Shown: positions 1 to 6,552, counted from the first letter of the stretch. The stretch: 6,819 nt of DNA from Lachnospiraceae bacterium (GCA_031262285.1 JAISHZ010000177.1:1-6819), one strand, 5' to 3'. Translations and numbers: made by a program. The notes: generated by a model from the sequence alone, not told the origin.

Positions 1-754
1 TCTTCGTAATACATTCCACATTCGTAGAACACCAATCCAAGGGGTCTATTGTCCAAAGCACCGGAAACATATTTAAATCATCCTCAAGACTTTTGTCCCA
101 AGTTCCGTACGGAGGGCGCAGATACTGCGGAACCGTACCGATAATCTCTTCGATCAATTCATTCGTAGCCGATATCTCATCCATAAATTCATCATGGTTG
201 GTAGAAGTTAACCCCAAGTGGCTGTAGGTATGATTTCCTACAAGGTGTCCATCTTCACTCATTCGTTCTACCAGTTCCGGATACAACTCGACATTTTGCC
301 CCATTAAAAAGAAGGTGGCTTTGGCTCCGCTTTTTTCTAAGCCATCCAATAGTTGTTTGGTATAAACAGGATGAGGTCCATCGTCAAAAGTAATCGCCAC
401 TTTTTTCAGTTCCTCTACATCGTCGGAATTTTGGACCTCTTGAGAGTAAGCGACTCCCGGTGTTGGAACGGATTCGGGTTTCATGAAGGATTCTTGATCG
501 TTTTGTGAGGGTTCGGTTTGAATAGATGGATTGCTATCTGCGAGGGATATCGTACTTTCGCTACTTGGTATGAATGAATGAGATGTTTGATTCACGGTAT
601 TTTGTGAATCGCTCGGCGTGGTAGTGGGCTTCCTACATCCTTGAAGGAATAAGAGAGTAACGATACAGATATAGCATAGAGGAAGCGGAGCGAAAAGTCT
701 CGATTTATGTAGTGTTCCTGTCGTTACCGGTGCGAATGCTTTTTGTTTCTTCAT
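1..754 (-). CDS. Polysaccharide deacetylase (NodB-type) lipoprotein, partial at its C-terminus
   Basis: Probably a metal-dependent carbohydrate esterase (CE4/NodB fold) that removes acetyl groups from peptidoglycan or another extracellular polysaccharide. 251 codons are visible and no stop is reached before the left edge. Residues 20-39 are hydrophobic and end in LFLQGC with Cys40, a plausible lipobox, so the protein should be anchored outside the membrane. Residues 41-115 are a Ser/Thr/Pro/Gln-rich low-complexity spacer. The catalytic domain then shows motif 1 TFDDGPHP (122-129, metal and base Asp124/Asp125), motif 2 HTYSH (175-179, metal His pair), motif 3 RPPYGT (213-218) and motif 4 WTIDPLDW (234-241). 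All the catalytic residues expected in this span are present, so it looks active. The ATG at 754 has GAGGTGA eight bases upstream; an in-frame TTG directly before it is possible but less likely. Substrate (peptidoglycan GlcNAc/MurNAc, chitin or xylan) cannot be decided from sequence. Confidence 0.93.
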   Translation of the reverse strand, partial: MKKQKAFAPVTTGTLHKSRLFAPLPLCYICIVTLLFLQGCRKPTTTPSDSQNTVNQTSHSFIPSSESTISLADSNPSIQTEPSQNDQESFMKPESVPTPGVAYSQEVQNSDDVEELKKVAITFDDGPHPVYTKQLLDGLEKSGAKATFFLMGQNVELYPELVERMSEDGHLVGNHTYSHLGLTSTNHDEFMDEISATNELIEEIIGTVPQYLRPPYGTWDKSLEDDLNMFPVLWTIDPLDWCSTNVECITK

Positions 755-854
755 CAATCCTTTCACCTCGTATGGGATAAGATGGGAGCTTAGCTTGTTA
801 CGATTCATAAATTGTTTTATAGGAAGCAAGAGCGGGTTCCTATCATCGATGGAC

Positions 855-871
855 GGCGCAAAAGAGGCGCC
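855..871. other. Short GC-rich hairpin in the deacetylase leader
   Basis: GGCGC (855-859) and GCGCC (867-871) form a 5-bp stem with a 7-base loop. On the plus strand it is followed by TTTT, like a weak terminator, but no plus-strand gene lies upstream. On the minus strand it is not followed by a T run, so it does not look like a terminator for the RACo-like operon. It would be part of the deacetylase leader RNA if the 906-911 promoter is used. Role unknown. Confidence 0.3.
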
Positions 872-905
872 TTTTATGCGCAGTCGAAATAGTACAGAAG
901 GTACA

Positions 906-911
906 ATTATA
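906..911 (-). promoter_or_regulatory. Candidate -10 box for the deacetylase gene
   Basis: Read on the minus strand this is an exact TATAAT, with the expected start of transcription near 899 and a leader of about 145 nt before the ATG at 754. No good -35 hexamer lies 16-18 bases upstream (the best is CCTTCA-like), so this promoter is tentative or needs an activator. Confidence 0.35.
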
Positions 912-1031
912 CAAGGTTGAACAGCATTGAAGGGAATAGTAACTCGTATTAGTATCCTATGCTTATTTGTAGTCGGTTATGAAGGGTTCGTTGATAAGAT
1001 ACTACTTCAAGTTTCTATAAGGGAATGAAAG

Positions 1032-2282
1032 CTAAGAAGATGGAAAATTGAGGTGTGAAAGATAGGTTTGCTCGAATTCAGGGAATTCTGCCAAAGGTAG
1101 GGTCGAAATGCGATTAGAAAGGTGTTGATAGGATCGCATCATATCTTGAACGCCTAGCAGTTGTCGCCTTCTCCCGAAGAGATAGCCGCCTGCCAACGCG
1201 GTATTGCCCATAGCAGTCGCTTTGCGCGCTAATGTGGCAGACAGCATCCCGATGCCGACAGCAGAGGACGGCTGGAGATGATAGCCGAATCCGCCTGCCA
1301 ACACTACGTGTTCAACTTGATCTTCCGGTATAGAACCAACTGTATGGAACAGAAGATCTAACCCCGCACGCACGGCTGCTTTGGAAAGTTGCAAAGAACG
1401 AATCTCTTTTTGAGTTATCGTTGCGCCGCCGACTTGAATGCCCATGTGGAACCAAGGATCTGCCAGCGCACCGGTAGGGTCGATCAGTTTTTTGAGCAAA
1501 AGTTGCGCGATCAACTCTGTCTTTTGTGTTCCCCACAGATCGGTGGTATCAAAAGCGGATCCGGCTGCGACGGAGACAGCCCATAGTTTGTTTTGATTCC
1601 CTAGTACCATTTCCCCATTGGTACCAAGATCAATCAACAAAGACCATTCTTTTTGGCGCTCCATATTTGTTGCCAGGATCCCCGCGTAAATATCTCCGCC
1701 GATAAATGCAGAAAAACCGGGCATGACGACACCGTTAATGCTTTCGGATTGAAATCGTATCTCCCCTTGTAACAGTTCTTCTTGCATTCTTGCACACAGA
1801 TAGGGACTTTGCCCCAATTCTTTTACGTCCCATCCCATCAATAGATAAGTCATTACGGTGTTTGCGGCAATTACAAGAGAAATGGACTGCGTTGTAATCT
1901 GCGCGAAACGTTGCATCGCTTGGAGGATGAGAACGGTTATCATTTTTTTCATGATACCGGCAGCGTTCGGATTTTGCGCTGCCAAAATACGTGACATGAC
2001 ATCGCCGCCATACGATACTTGTGGGTTGAGGCTCGTGGTGTGATCCACCATACGACCGAAGTTGTCATATAGGACAAAAGCCAAAGTGGTAGTGCCGATA
2101 TCAGCGACTGCAAGGTAATTGGCATATCTCGCGCCGGTGGGCTGCTGTTGGATCAAAGAGATAGCAGAATGAAACAGACGATCCGGTTTGGCAGAACCTT
2201 TTTGGCACTTACCACAATTGATACAAATAGCACATTGCTTTTGCGGTAAATTTTGAGAATCGTTGCTCTTTTGCTCGATCAT
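1032..2282 (-). CDS. RACo-like ASKHA-domain ATPase (DUF4445 family) with N-terminal four-Cys cluster
   Basis: A 416-residue protein related to RACo, the ATP-dependent reductive activator of corrinoid (B12) methyltransferase proteins. Visible family motifs in order: DIGTTT (61-66, phosphate-1 loop), NPQVSYGGDVMSRI (86-99), AANTVMTYLLMG (139-150), PGFSAFIGGDIYAG (188-201), DLGTNGEM (218-225, phosphate-2 loop), the helix around QKEIRSLQLSKAAVRAG (291-307), LAGGFGYHL (328-336, adenosine motif) and GNTALAGG (359-366). RACo proper carries an N-terminal plant-type [2Fe-2S] domain; here only about 55 residues precede the ATPase fold, with C17xxC20xxC23xxC26, a spacing that suits a [4Fe-4S] cluster. 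The ATG at 2282 follows GAGGG. It lies 49 bases after kdgK with no terminator seen between, so cotranscription is likely. No corrinoid protein or methyltransferase lies in the window, so the partner is unknown; activation of some other low-potential enzyme is possible. Confidence 0.85.
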   Translation of the reverse strand: MIEQKSNDSQNLPQKQCAICINCGKCQKGSAKPDRLFHSAISLIQQQPTGARYANYLAVADIGTTTLAFVLYDNFGRMVDHTTSLNPQVSYGGDVMSRILAAQNPNAAGIMKKMITVLILQAMQRFAQITTQSISLVIAANTVMTYLLMGWDVKELGQSPYLCARMQEELLQGEIRFQSESINGVVMPGFSAFIGGDIYAGILATNMERQKEWSLLIDLGTNGEMVLGNQNKLWAVSVAAGSAFDTTDLWGTQKTELIAQLLLKKLIDPTGALADPWFHMGIQVGGATITQKEIRSLQLSKAAVRAGLDLLFHTVGSIPEDQVEHVVLAGGFGYHLQPSSAVGIGMLSATLARKATAMGNTALAGGYLFGRRRQLLGVQDMMRSYQHLSNRISTLPLAEFPEFEQTYLSHLNFPSS

Positions 2283-2331
2283 GATCCCTCTTTACTTCGA
2301 CATATCCCAATCGACTACGTCTGCTTGATCT

Positions 2332-3363
2332 TTATCGCTGTACTCTGCCGGAACTGTCGCCACCGACGAGTGTCTCTACCTCTTTACGGGTCACCAGATT
2401 AAAATCACCCGGAATCGTATGTTTGAGGGCGGAAGCGGCGACTGCAAATTCCAAAGCTTCTTTTTCGGTCTTGTGATCCAATAAGCCACAAATCACGCCT
2501 GCCGCAAATGCATCTCCACCGCCGACACGATCAACTATGGGATGAATCTGATATTCTTTCGAATGGTAAAATTCTTGGCGCTCACGCGAATAGATACAAG
2601 CTGACCAGCCATTGTCTGATGCGGATCGACTGACGCGCAAGGATGACACGCAGTAAGCAAAGTGAAATTTGTCAGTCATTTGTTCAAAAATCGATCGATA
2701 CCCAGCCAACTCCAACTCTCCGCCGGTTACATCCGTCCGACCGGGTTTGAAACCAAGGACGAGCTGCGCATCTTCCTCGTTGCCGATGCAAACATCGACA
2801 TATTGCATCAGATCGGTCATGACCTTCTGCGCTTTTTCGGAGGACCAAAGCTTTTTGCGAAAGTTGAGATCCACGGATACTGTGACACCCTTTGCTTTTG
2901 CTGCGATGAGAGCCTGCTTGGTCAATTCTGCCGCAGAATCAGAGATAGCCGGGGTAATTCCCGTGAAATGAAACCAATCCGCACCTTCAAATATTGCGTC
3001 AAAATCAAAGTCGGCAGCTGTGGCAGTGGAAATCGAGGAATGTGCACGATCATAAATCACTTTTGATGGACGCATGGAAGAACCCGATTCCAGAAAATAG
3101 ATTCCCAATCGTTCGCCGCATCTTGCGATATGCTTTGTCCCTACGCCGTGTTTACGTAAAGCAGCGATCGCGCATTCGCCGATCTCTTGATCGGGTACGG
3201 CAGTCACGAACTCTGTTTCATGTCCATAATTGGCAAGCGACACTGCTACATTTGCTTCTCCGCCGCCATAACATACATCCAATTCATCTGCTTGAATCAA
3301 TTTTTCATGACCGGGCGTAGACAACCGTAGCATGATTTCGCCCATTGTAATCACTTTTGCCAT
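2332..3363 (-). CDS. kdgK: 2-keto-3-deoxygluconate (KDG) kinase, PfkB/ribokinase family
   Basis: A cytoplasmic sugar kinase that would phosphorylate KDG with ATP to give KDPG, the substrate of the aldolase encoded just upstream. The 343-residue protein has the PfkB N-terminal start MGEIMLRLSTPG (7-18), the substrate-side GGGEANVAVSLANYG (33-47), the mid-domain FTGITPAISD (133-142), VDLNFRKKLW (164-173) and the C-terminal signature DRVGGGDAFAAG (278-289), with catalytic base Asp284 and the GGGD anion hole. All key residues appear intact and the length is normal for the family. The ATG at 3363 has AAGGAG five bases upstream, inside the 22-base gap after the eda stop codon, which indicates a polycistronic message. 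Family alone cannot separate KDG kinases from fructokinases or other PfkB sugar kinases; the adjacent KDPG aldolase is the main argument for KDG. Confidence 0.9.
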   Translation of the reverse strand: MAKVITMGEIMLRLSTPGHEKLIQADELDVCYGGGEANVAVSLANYGHETEFVTAVPDQEIGECAIAALRKHGVGTKHIARCGERLGIYFLESGSSMRPSKVIYDRAHSSISTATAADFDFDAIFEGADWFHFTGITPAISDSAAELTKQALIAAKAKGVTVSVDLNFRKKLWSSEKAQKVMTDLMQYVDVCIGNEEDAQLVLGFKPGRTDVTGGELELAGYRSIFEQMTDKFHFAYCVSSLRVSRSASDNGWSACIYSRERQEFYHSKEYQIHPIVDRVGGGDAFAAGVICGLLDHKTEKEALEFAVAASALKHTIPGDFNLVTRKEVETLVGGDSSGRVQR

Positions 3364-3385
3364 TGTTGCTCCTTCCTTCGTTTGG

Positions 3386-4351
3386 TTATTTTTGTACGAT
3401 TTTAATCAAAAAGCCGCCAATATCTTCTTTTAAGAAAAGTGCGGTACCTTTGCCTGCTTGGTTATATTGCGTCGCTTGCTCATCGAAAGCTGCTTCCAAC
3501 ACAGTTTCAAGATAGAACTTTGCTCGTGAAAGATAATTGGTCGCGATGACGAACTCTCCTTTTATGGCGCTATCTGAGGTTTTCTTCATTTCAAAGGCGT
3601 TTCCGGCAAACACACTTTCGCCGTCTGCTGTAATCCCCAAACCAAACAGAGCGCCAAAGCGTTTCGCTGTGCTCTGTGCTTCTTGTTCGTCCGAGGTATA
3701 AAGCGCTACACGCAAGAGGGTAAAACCAAGCATCGTTTGAACGGCTTCTCTGGTGAGTTGTTCGATCTGATCCCATTTTCCAGCGTTGATCAGATCAGCC
3801 GGTACCATCCATGAGCCTCCGCAAGCGATTACTTTGTCATAATTTAGATAGGTAAGCAGATTTTTGACGTTGATACCTCCTGTGGGAAGGAATTTCATGG
3901 TTCCGTAGGGAGCAGCGAGAGCTTTAATCATCGCCAGACCGCCGGATTGCTCAGCGGGGAAAAATTTAACAGCGTCGAGTCCAAGCTCGATCGCGATTTC
4001 GATGTCGCTCGGTCCGCACACGCCGGGCGTGATCGGAATTCGTTTCTCGACACAGTATTTGACTGTTTTGGGATTGAGTCCCGGGCTTACGATGAACTGC
4101 GCGCCCGCACCGGATGCCGCGTCCACTTGTGCCGCATTGAGTACCGTTCCGGCGCCTACACACATATTGGGGAAATGTTCGGTCATAGCCTTGATCGCAC
4201 CGGATGCCGCTTCTGTCCGAAACGTAACTTCCGCGCAGGGCAGTCCGCCCGCACACAATGCTTGAGCCAATGGAATCGCGTCTTCTACACGCTCGATTTT
4301 TACAACAGGCACGATACCGATCATGGATAGTCTTTCCAGTACTGCGTTCAT
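3386..4351 (-). CDS. eda: KDPG/KHG aldolase fused to a C-terminal VOC-like domain
   Basis: A class I aldolase that splits 2-keto-3-deoxy-6-phosphogluconate into pyruvate and glyceraldehyde-3-phosphate; such enzymes often also act on 4-hydroxy-2-oxoglutarate. With the start at 4351 the protein has 321 residues. Residues 1-209 are the aldolase barrel: AEVTFRT with Glu41 and Arg45, GAGTVL (66-71), SPGLNP (89-94), PGVCGPSD (109-116), the Schiff-base Lys129 in KFFPAE, PTGGI (156-160) and GGSWM (178-182). The Glu41-Lys129 spacing equals that of E. coli Eda (Glu45-Lys133). Residues 210-321 are an extra domain resembling vicinal-oxygen-chelate (glyoxalase-like) folds, ending in GGFLIKI; its job is not established. 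An in-frame ATG at 4408 would add 19 residues, but AAGGAGG stands five bases before the ATG at 4351, so I chose the latter. First gene of the eda-kdgK cluster. Confidence 0.92.
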   Translation of the reverse strand: MNAVLERLSMIGIVPVVKIERVEDAIPLAQALCAGGLPCAEVTFRTEAASGAIKAMTEHFPNMCVGAGTVLNAAQVDAASGAGAQFIVSPGLNPKTVKYCVEKRIPITPGVCGPSDIEIAIELGLDAVKFFPAEQSGGLAMIKALAAPYGTMKFLPTGGINVKNLLTYLNYDKVIACGGSWMVPADLINAGKWDQIEQLTREAVQTMLGFTLLRVALYTSDEQEAQSTAKRFGALFGLGITADGESVFAGNAFEMKKTSDSAIKGEFVIATNYLSRAKFYLETVLEAAFDEQATQYNQAGKGTALFLKEDIGGFLIKIVQK

Positions 4352-4356
4352 AAGAT

Positions 4357-4363
4357 CCTCCTT
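4357..4363 (-). promoter_or_regulatory. Ribosome binding site fixing the eda start
   Basis: Reads AAGGAGG on the minus strand, five bases before the ATG at 4351. It lies inside the longer open frame that starts at 4408, so it decides against that longer start. Confidence 0.85.
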
Positions 4364-4579
4364 GTTTTGTAAATAAAAATCCCAATATCGGGTTACTTTC
4401 TCATACAATTGCCAATTACGAAAAGCGGTTAAATCAACTCTATTTCGACCTGCTGATACATAAAATCTTTAAGGAAATGACAGTGATTTTGTTTAGAACA
4501 ATCAATCAAGCTATGAATCGTGCGACCTTGTGCATATTTGCTCCCGTCTGCGCGTAGGCGGCGCGCGTACCAATCAAGG

Positions 4580-4607
4580 AGTTTGAAAGTTCACTTACTT
4601 TCAAACT
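4580..4607. repeat. Perfect 11-bp inverted repeat (hairpin) 23 bases after rarA
   Basis: AGTTTGAAAGT (4580-4590) and ACTTTCAAACT (4597-4607) are exact reverse complements around a six-base loop. It lies just past the rarA stop codon, where a terminator would be expected on the minus strand, but neither side is followed by a T run. It could be a terminator lacking a U tract, a 3'-end stabilising hairpin, or an operator-type palindrome. Confidence 0.75.
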
Positions 4608-4630
4608 GCACGCCTGTGTAAGGCAACAGC

Positions 4631-5950
4631 TTATTCTTTCTGAATACGGTGGAAATGCTCAATAATCTTTTTTTCCGCACCATTCTCCGAAGGATGATAA
4701 AAGCGTACATCTATCAAAGCATCGGGTAAATATTGTTGCTTCACATAATGATCCGGAAAATCATGCGCGTACAGATATCCCGTACCACGTCCCAATTTGG
4801 CGGATCCTTTGTAGTGCGCATCCTGCAAATGCGCAGGAATAGGGAGACTACCGGTATCTGCGACTGCCTGCATAGCGGCAGAAATAGCGGTACAAGCCGC
4901 GTTACTTTTCGGTGCACAAGCCACAGTGATAGCTGCATGGGAAAGAATGATCTGAGCTTCCGGCATTCCCACTCGTTCCACCGCCAAAGACGCGCTGACA
5001 GCCACCTGCAGCGCCTGCGGGTCGGCACAACCGACATCTTCCGACGCACAGATCATGATGCGGCGTGCGATAAAAGTGACACTTTCTCCGGCGTAGAGCA
5101 TTCGTGCCAAGTAATACACAGCGGCATCAGGATCAGAACCGCGCATACTTTTGATAAAAGCAGAAATCGTATCATAGTGATTGTCGCCGTCTTTGTCGTA
5201 GCGCACCGCACGTTTTTGAATACACTCCTGTGCGACATCCAAAGTAATATGAATCAAATCATCCGCTGAACGCTGCGTCGTCATCAACCCCAGTTCTATG
5301 GCATTGAGCGCGCGTCTGGCATCTCCACCCGCGATATCGGAGAGAAAAGCCAGTGCATCATCGTCAATGGTGCCTCGATAGACACCCATTCCACGCTCAA
5401 CGTCAGTTACCGCGATTCTTAATAAAGAAGCGATATTTTCAGGAGAAAGAGGTTTTAATTCAAAGATATGCGATCTTGACAAAAGTGCGCCATTGACTTC
5501 AAAGTAAGGATTTTCCGTCGTTGCGCCAATCAAGATCAACGTGCCGTCTTCCACAAATGGCAGAAGGTAGTCTTGCTGCCCCTTGTGGAAACGGTGAATT
5601 TCATCGATAAAAAGAATCGTTTTTTGCCCAAACCCGCCACGCTGCTGCTTTGCACGCTCCACCACGGCTTCCATATCTTTCTTTCCGGCGGAAGTAGCAT
5701 TGATTTGTTCAAAATGAGAGCTAGTCGTGTTGGCGATTACCTTGGCAAGTGTGGTTTTACCCGTTCCGGGTGGACCATAAAAAAGCAACGAGCTAAGCTT
5801 GTCCGCACGAATCGCACGGTAAAGCAAAGTATCTTTGCCGATCATATGCTCTTGCCCCACCACTTCATCCAAAGTGCGAGGACGCATTCTGGCAGCCAAA
5901 GGAGCTTCTTTTTCCATATCGGAGGTTCGCAGATAGTCAAACAAATCCAT
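4631..5950 (-). CDS. rarA: Replication-associated recombination protein A, AAA+ ATPase
   Basis: RarA (MgsA, the bacterial homologue of WRNIP1/Mgs1) is a tetrameric AAA+ ATPase of the clamp-loader superfamily that acts at stalled or damaged replication forks. The 439-residue protein has normal length. Residues 15-40 contain the family start PLAARMRPRTLDEVVGQEH. Walker A is GPPGTGKT (59-66), Walker B is LFIDEIH (113-119), sensor 1 is GATTENP (142-148), a likely arginine finger is in LLSRS (Arg159), and the sensor 2 region is GGDARRALNAIE (208-219). The C-terminal half carries the conserved MRGSDPDAAVYYLARM and EDVG elements of the tetramerisation region. No disruption is seen. The ATG at 5950 has AAAGG about six bases upstream. 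It follows tRNA-Pro and its terminator by about 50 bases, so it may have its own promoter there or rely on readthrough; a CATAAT-like -10 near 5990-5995 is weak. Confidence 0.96.
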   Translation of the reverse strand: MDLFDYLRTSDMEKEAPLAARMRPRTLDEVVGQEHMIGKDTLLYRAIRADKLSSLLFYGPPGTGKTTLAKVIANTTSSHFEQINATSAGKKDMEAVVERAKQQRGGFGQKTILFIDEIHRFHKGQQDYLLPFVEDGTLILIGATTENPYFEVNGALLSRSHIFELKPLSPENIASLLRIAVTDVERGMGVYRGTIDDDALAFLSDIAGGDARRALNAIELGLMTTQRSADDLIHITLDVAQECIQKRAVRYDKDGDNHYDTISAFIKSMRGSDPDAAVYYLARMLYAGESVTFIARRIMICASEDVGCADPQALQVAVSASLAVERVGMPEAQIILSHAAITVACAPKSNAACTAISAAMQAVADTGSLPIPAHLQDAHYKGSAKLGRGTGYLYAHDFPDHYVKQQYLPDALIDVRFYHPSENGAEKKIIEHFHRIQKE

Positions 5951-6001
5951 TTGAAACCTTTCTGCACGAGGTGATGCAAAGAAAATTTGTGATTATGTCT
6001 G

Positions 6002-6034
6002 AAAAAAGCCCCTTCTCACAGTCGGAAAAGGAGC
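6002..6034 (-). terminator. Rho-independent terminator of tRNA-Pro
   Basis: On the minus strand GCTCCTTTTC (6034-6025) pairs with GAGAAGGGGC (6017-6008), ten pairs including two G-T pairs, with a seven-base loop. Six T follow directly (6007-6002). It is 36 bases after the tRNA 3' end and before rarA. Confidence 0.9.
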
Positions 6035-6069
6035 AATCACTCAGAGAACGAATACTGCATTTTATGCAA

Positions 6070-6144
6070 TCGGGGTAACAGGATTCGAACCTGCGACCTC
6101 CTGGTCCCAAACCAGGCGCTCTAGCCAAGCTGAGCCATACCCCG
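6070..6144 (-). tRNA. tRNA-Pro (anticodon UGG)
   Basis: On the minus strand the sequence folds as a full cloverleaf: acceptor CGGGGTA/TACCCCG (7 bp), D stem GCTC/GAGC with a 10-base loop, anticodon stem CCTGG/CCAGG around loop TTTGGGA with anticodon TGG, a 5-base variable region, and T stem GCAGG/CCTGT (one G-T pair) with loop TTCGAAT. The discriminator is A (6070). The 3' CCA is not encoded (GCA-type sequence follows ATT), so CCA must be added after transcription. The UGG anticodon can read most or all proline codons. Confidence 0.97.
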
Positions 6145-6158
6145 AAGAACTGCTTTTC

Positions 6159-6187
6159 ATTATAGCCACAGTCGAATTCGCTGTCAA
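6159..6187 (-). promoter_or_regulatory. Consensus sigma-A promoter for tRNA-Pro
   Basis: On the minus strand TTGACA (6187-6182) and TATAAT (6164-6159) are both exact consensus hexamers separated by exactly 17 bases. Transcription should start near 6152, about eight bases before the mature tRNA 5' end. This is the strength expected for a stable RNA gene. Confidence 0.93.
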
Positions 6188-6265
6188 ACTCTTTTTTTCG
6201 ATTCAAAAAGATTCTTTTACTATTCGCACGTTCGTTGATCAATTCTTTTCGCTTATCAATACACA

Positions 6266-6427
6266 GAACAGCACAGAGTAGGGGACAGTTTTGGGTGTTA
6301 TACGTTCTGTGGAGATGAGACCAAGTGAAAATGAGCGCTTGCTTGTGCGCTCATTTTTACTGCCATGGGCTCATCGGAACGCCTAGAGAGTCTAACACAC
6401 AAAACTGTCCCCTACTCTGTACTGTTC
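6266..6427. mobile_element. Palindromic MITE/REPIN-like element with 35-bp terminal inverted repeats
   Basis: The arms at 6266-6300 and 6393-6427 are reverse complements over 35 bases with only two mismatches (6272/6421 and 6294/6399). The core of each arm reads AGAGTAGGGGACAGTTTTG. Further inverted pairs lie nested inside: CGTTC 6303-6307 with GAACG 6377-6381, GATGAG 6314-6319 with CTCATC 6370-6375, and a 14-bp central stem at 6325-6360. The whole 162 bases can therefore fold as one long hairpin. There is no coding frame of note and no clear target-site duplication at the edges. GGGGACAG-type ends recall non-autonomous elements moved by IS200/IS605-like or REP-associated (RAYT) transposases in Firmicutes; that link is from memory of such motifs, not a search. 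A structured RNA is the main alternative. Confidence 0.7.
6325..6360. repeat. Central hairpin of the palindromic element (terminator-like on both strands)
   Basis: GTGAAAATGAGCGC (6325-6338) pairs with GCGCTCATTTTTAC (6347-6360), 14 pairs with one G-T, around an eight-base loop. It has A residues on the left arm and a run of five T on the right, so it could act as a bidirectional terminator. It stands between two divergent promoters, where no terminator is needed, which favours it being cargo of the repeat element. Confidence 0.8.
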
Positions 6428-6518
6428 GTCCGGGAAACAATGCCTTTAAATGTAGATCAGCGAATGCCTAAATTGTAACTTTTATTGCAAAAGAATGTTT
6501 ATCCGTGTTACAAACAGC

Positions 6519-6547
6519 TTGCGCAGAACGAACATACGTGCTATCAT
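6519..6547 (+). promoter_or_regulatory. Candidate promoter P1 for the radical SAM gene
   Basis: TTGCGC (6519-6524) and TATCAT (6542-6547) are separated by 17 bases; the -10 matches consensus at five of six positions and the -35 only at three. Transcription from near 6554 would give a leader of about 44 nt. A competing arrangement uses the exact TTGACA at 6549-6554 with TCGAAT at 6571-6576 (16-base spacing), which would give a very short leader. Confidence 0.45.
6529..6542. promoter_or_regulatory. Putative LexA (DinR) box 1
   Basis: CGAACATACGTGCT fits the Firmicutes SOS consensus CGAACNNNNGTTCG at eight of ten fixed positions, and its central ATAC suits the RNRY preference known in B. subtilis. 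It lies inside the spacer of candidate promoter P1, a place where bound repressor would block RNA polymerase. Confidence 0.5.
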
Positions 6548-6552
6548 TTTGA

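Larger units (their letters stand above)
755..1031. other. Intergenic region between the RACo-like gene and the deacetylase gene
   Basis: No convincing gene was found in these 277 bases. On the minus strand it must hold the 3' end of the RACo-like transcript and the control region of the deacetylase. I see no rho-independent terminator just after the RACo-like stop, so readthrough into the deacetylase is possible. A TATAAT hexamer at 906-911 (minus) and a short GC hairpin at 855-871 are the only structures worth listing; both are given separately. Confidence 0.6.
4352..4630. other. Intergenic region between rarA and eda
   Basis: No supported gene was found in these 279 bases. It must hold the end of the rarA transcript and the promoter and leader of eda-kdgK. 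I found no pair of hexamers close enough to sigma-A consensus to call. Small symmetric sequences on the minus strand that could be operators are AATTGGCAATT (centred near 4415) and the partly cre/LacI-like AACCGCTTT (near 4427-4435). A GC-rich tract around 4549-4568 (GCGCG...CGCGC) and the hairpin at 4580-4607 lie nearer rarA. None is assigned a function. Confidence 0.55.

Noticed and set aside
2662..3320. Plus-strand open frames opposite kdgK
   Set aside because: They are antisense shadows of an intact PfkB kinase with all motifs in place; their residues are low in recognisable structure.
4352..4408. A 19-residue N-terminal extension of the KDPG aldolase starting at an ATG at 4408
   Set aside because: The ATG at 4351 has a perfect AAGGAGG at five bases that lies inside the extension, family members begin near this point, and the 4408 start has no ribosome site.
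4424..4437. A CcpA cre site before eda
   Set aside because: The minus-strand TTTAACCGCTTTTC keeps the AA-N-CG core but misses the leading TG's G and the closing CA, so it is too degenerate to call.
4580..4607. Calling the hairpin after rarA a standard rho-independent terminator
   Set aside because: There is no T run after the stem on either strand, so it is listed as an inverted repeat only.
5937..6242. A 101-residue minus-strand open frame across the tRNA-Pro gene
   Set aside because: It covers the tRNA, its promoter and its terminator, has no ribosome site and no recognisable protein features.
6266..6427. A CRISPR array or riboswitch in the repeat region
   Set aside because: There are only two arms in inverted orientation rather than regular direct repeats with spacers, and no known riboswitch core is recognisable.
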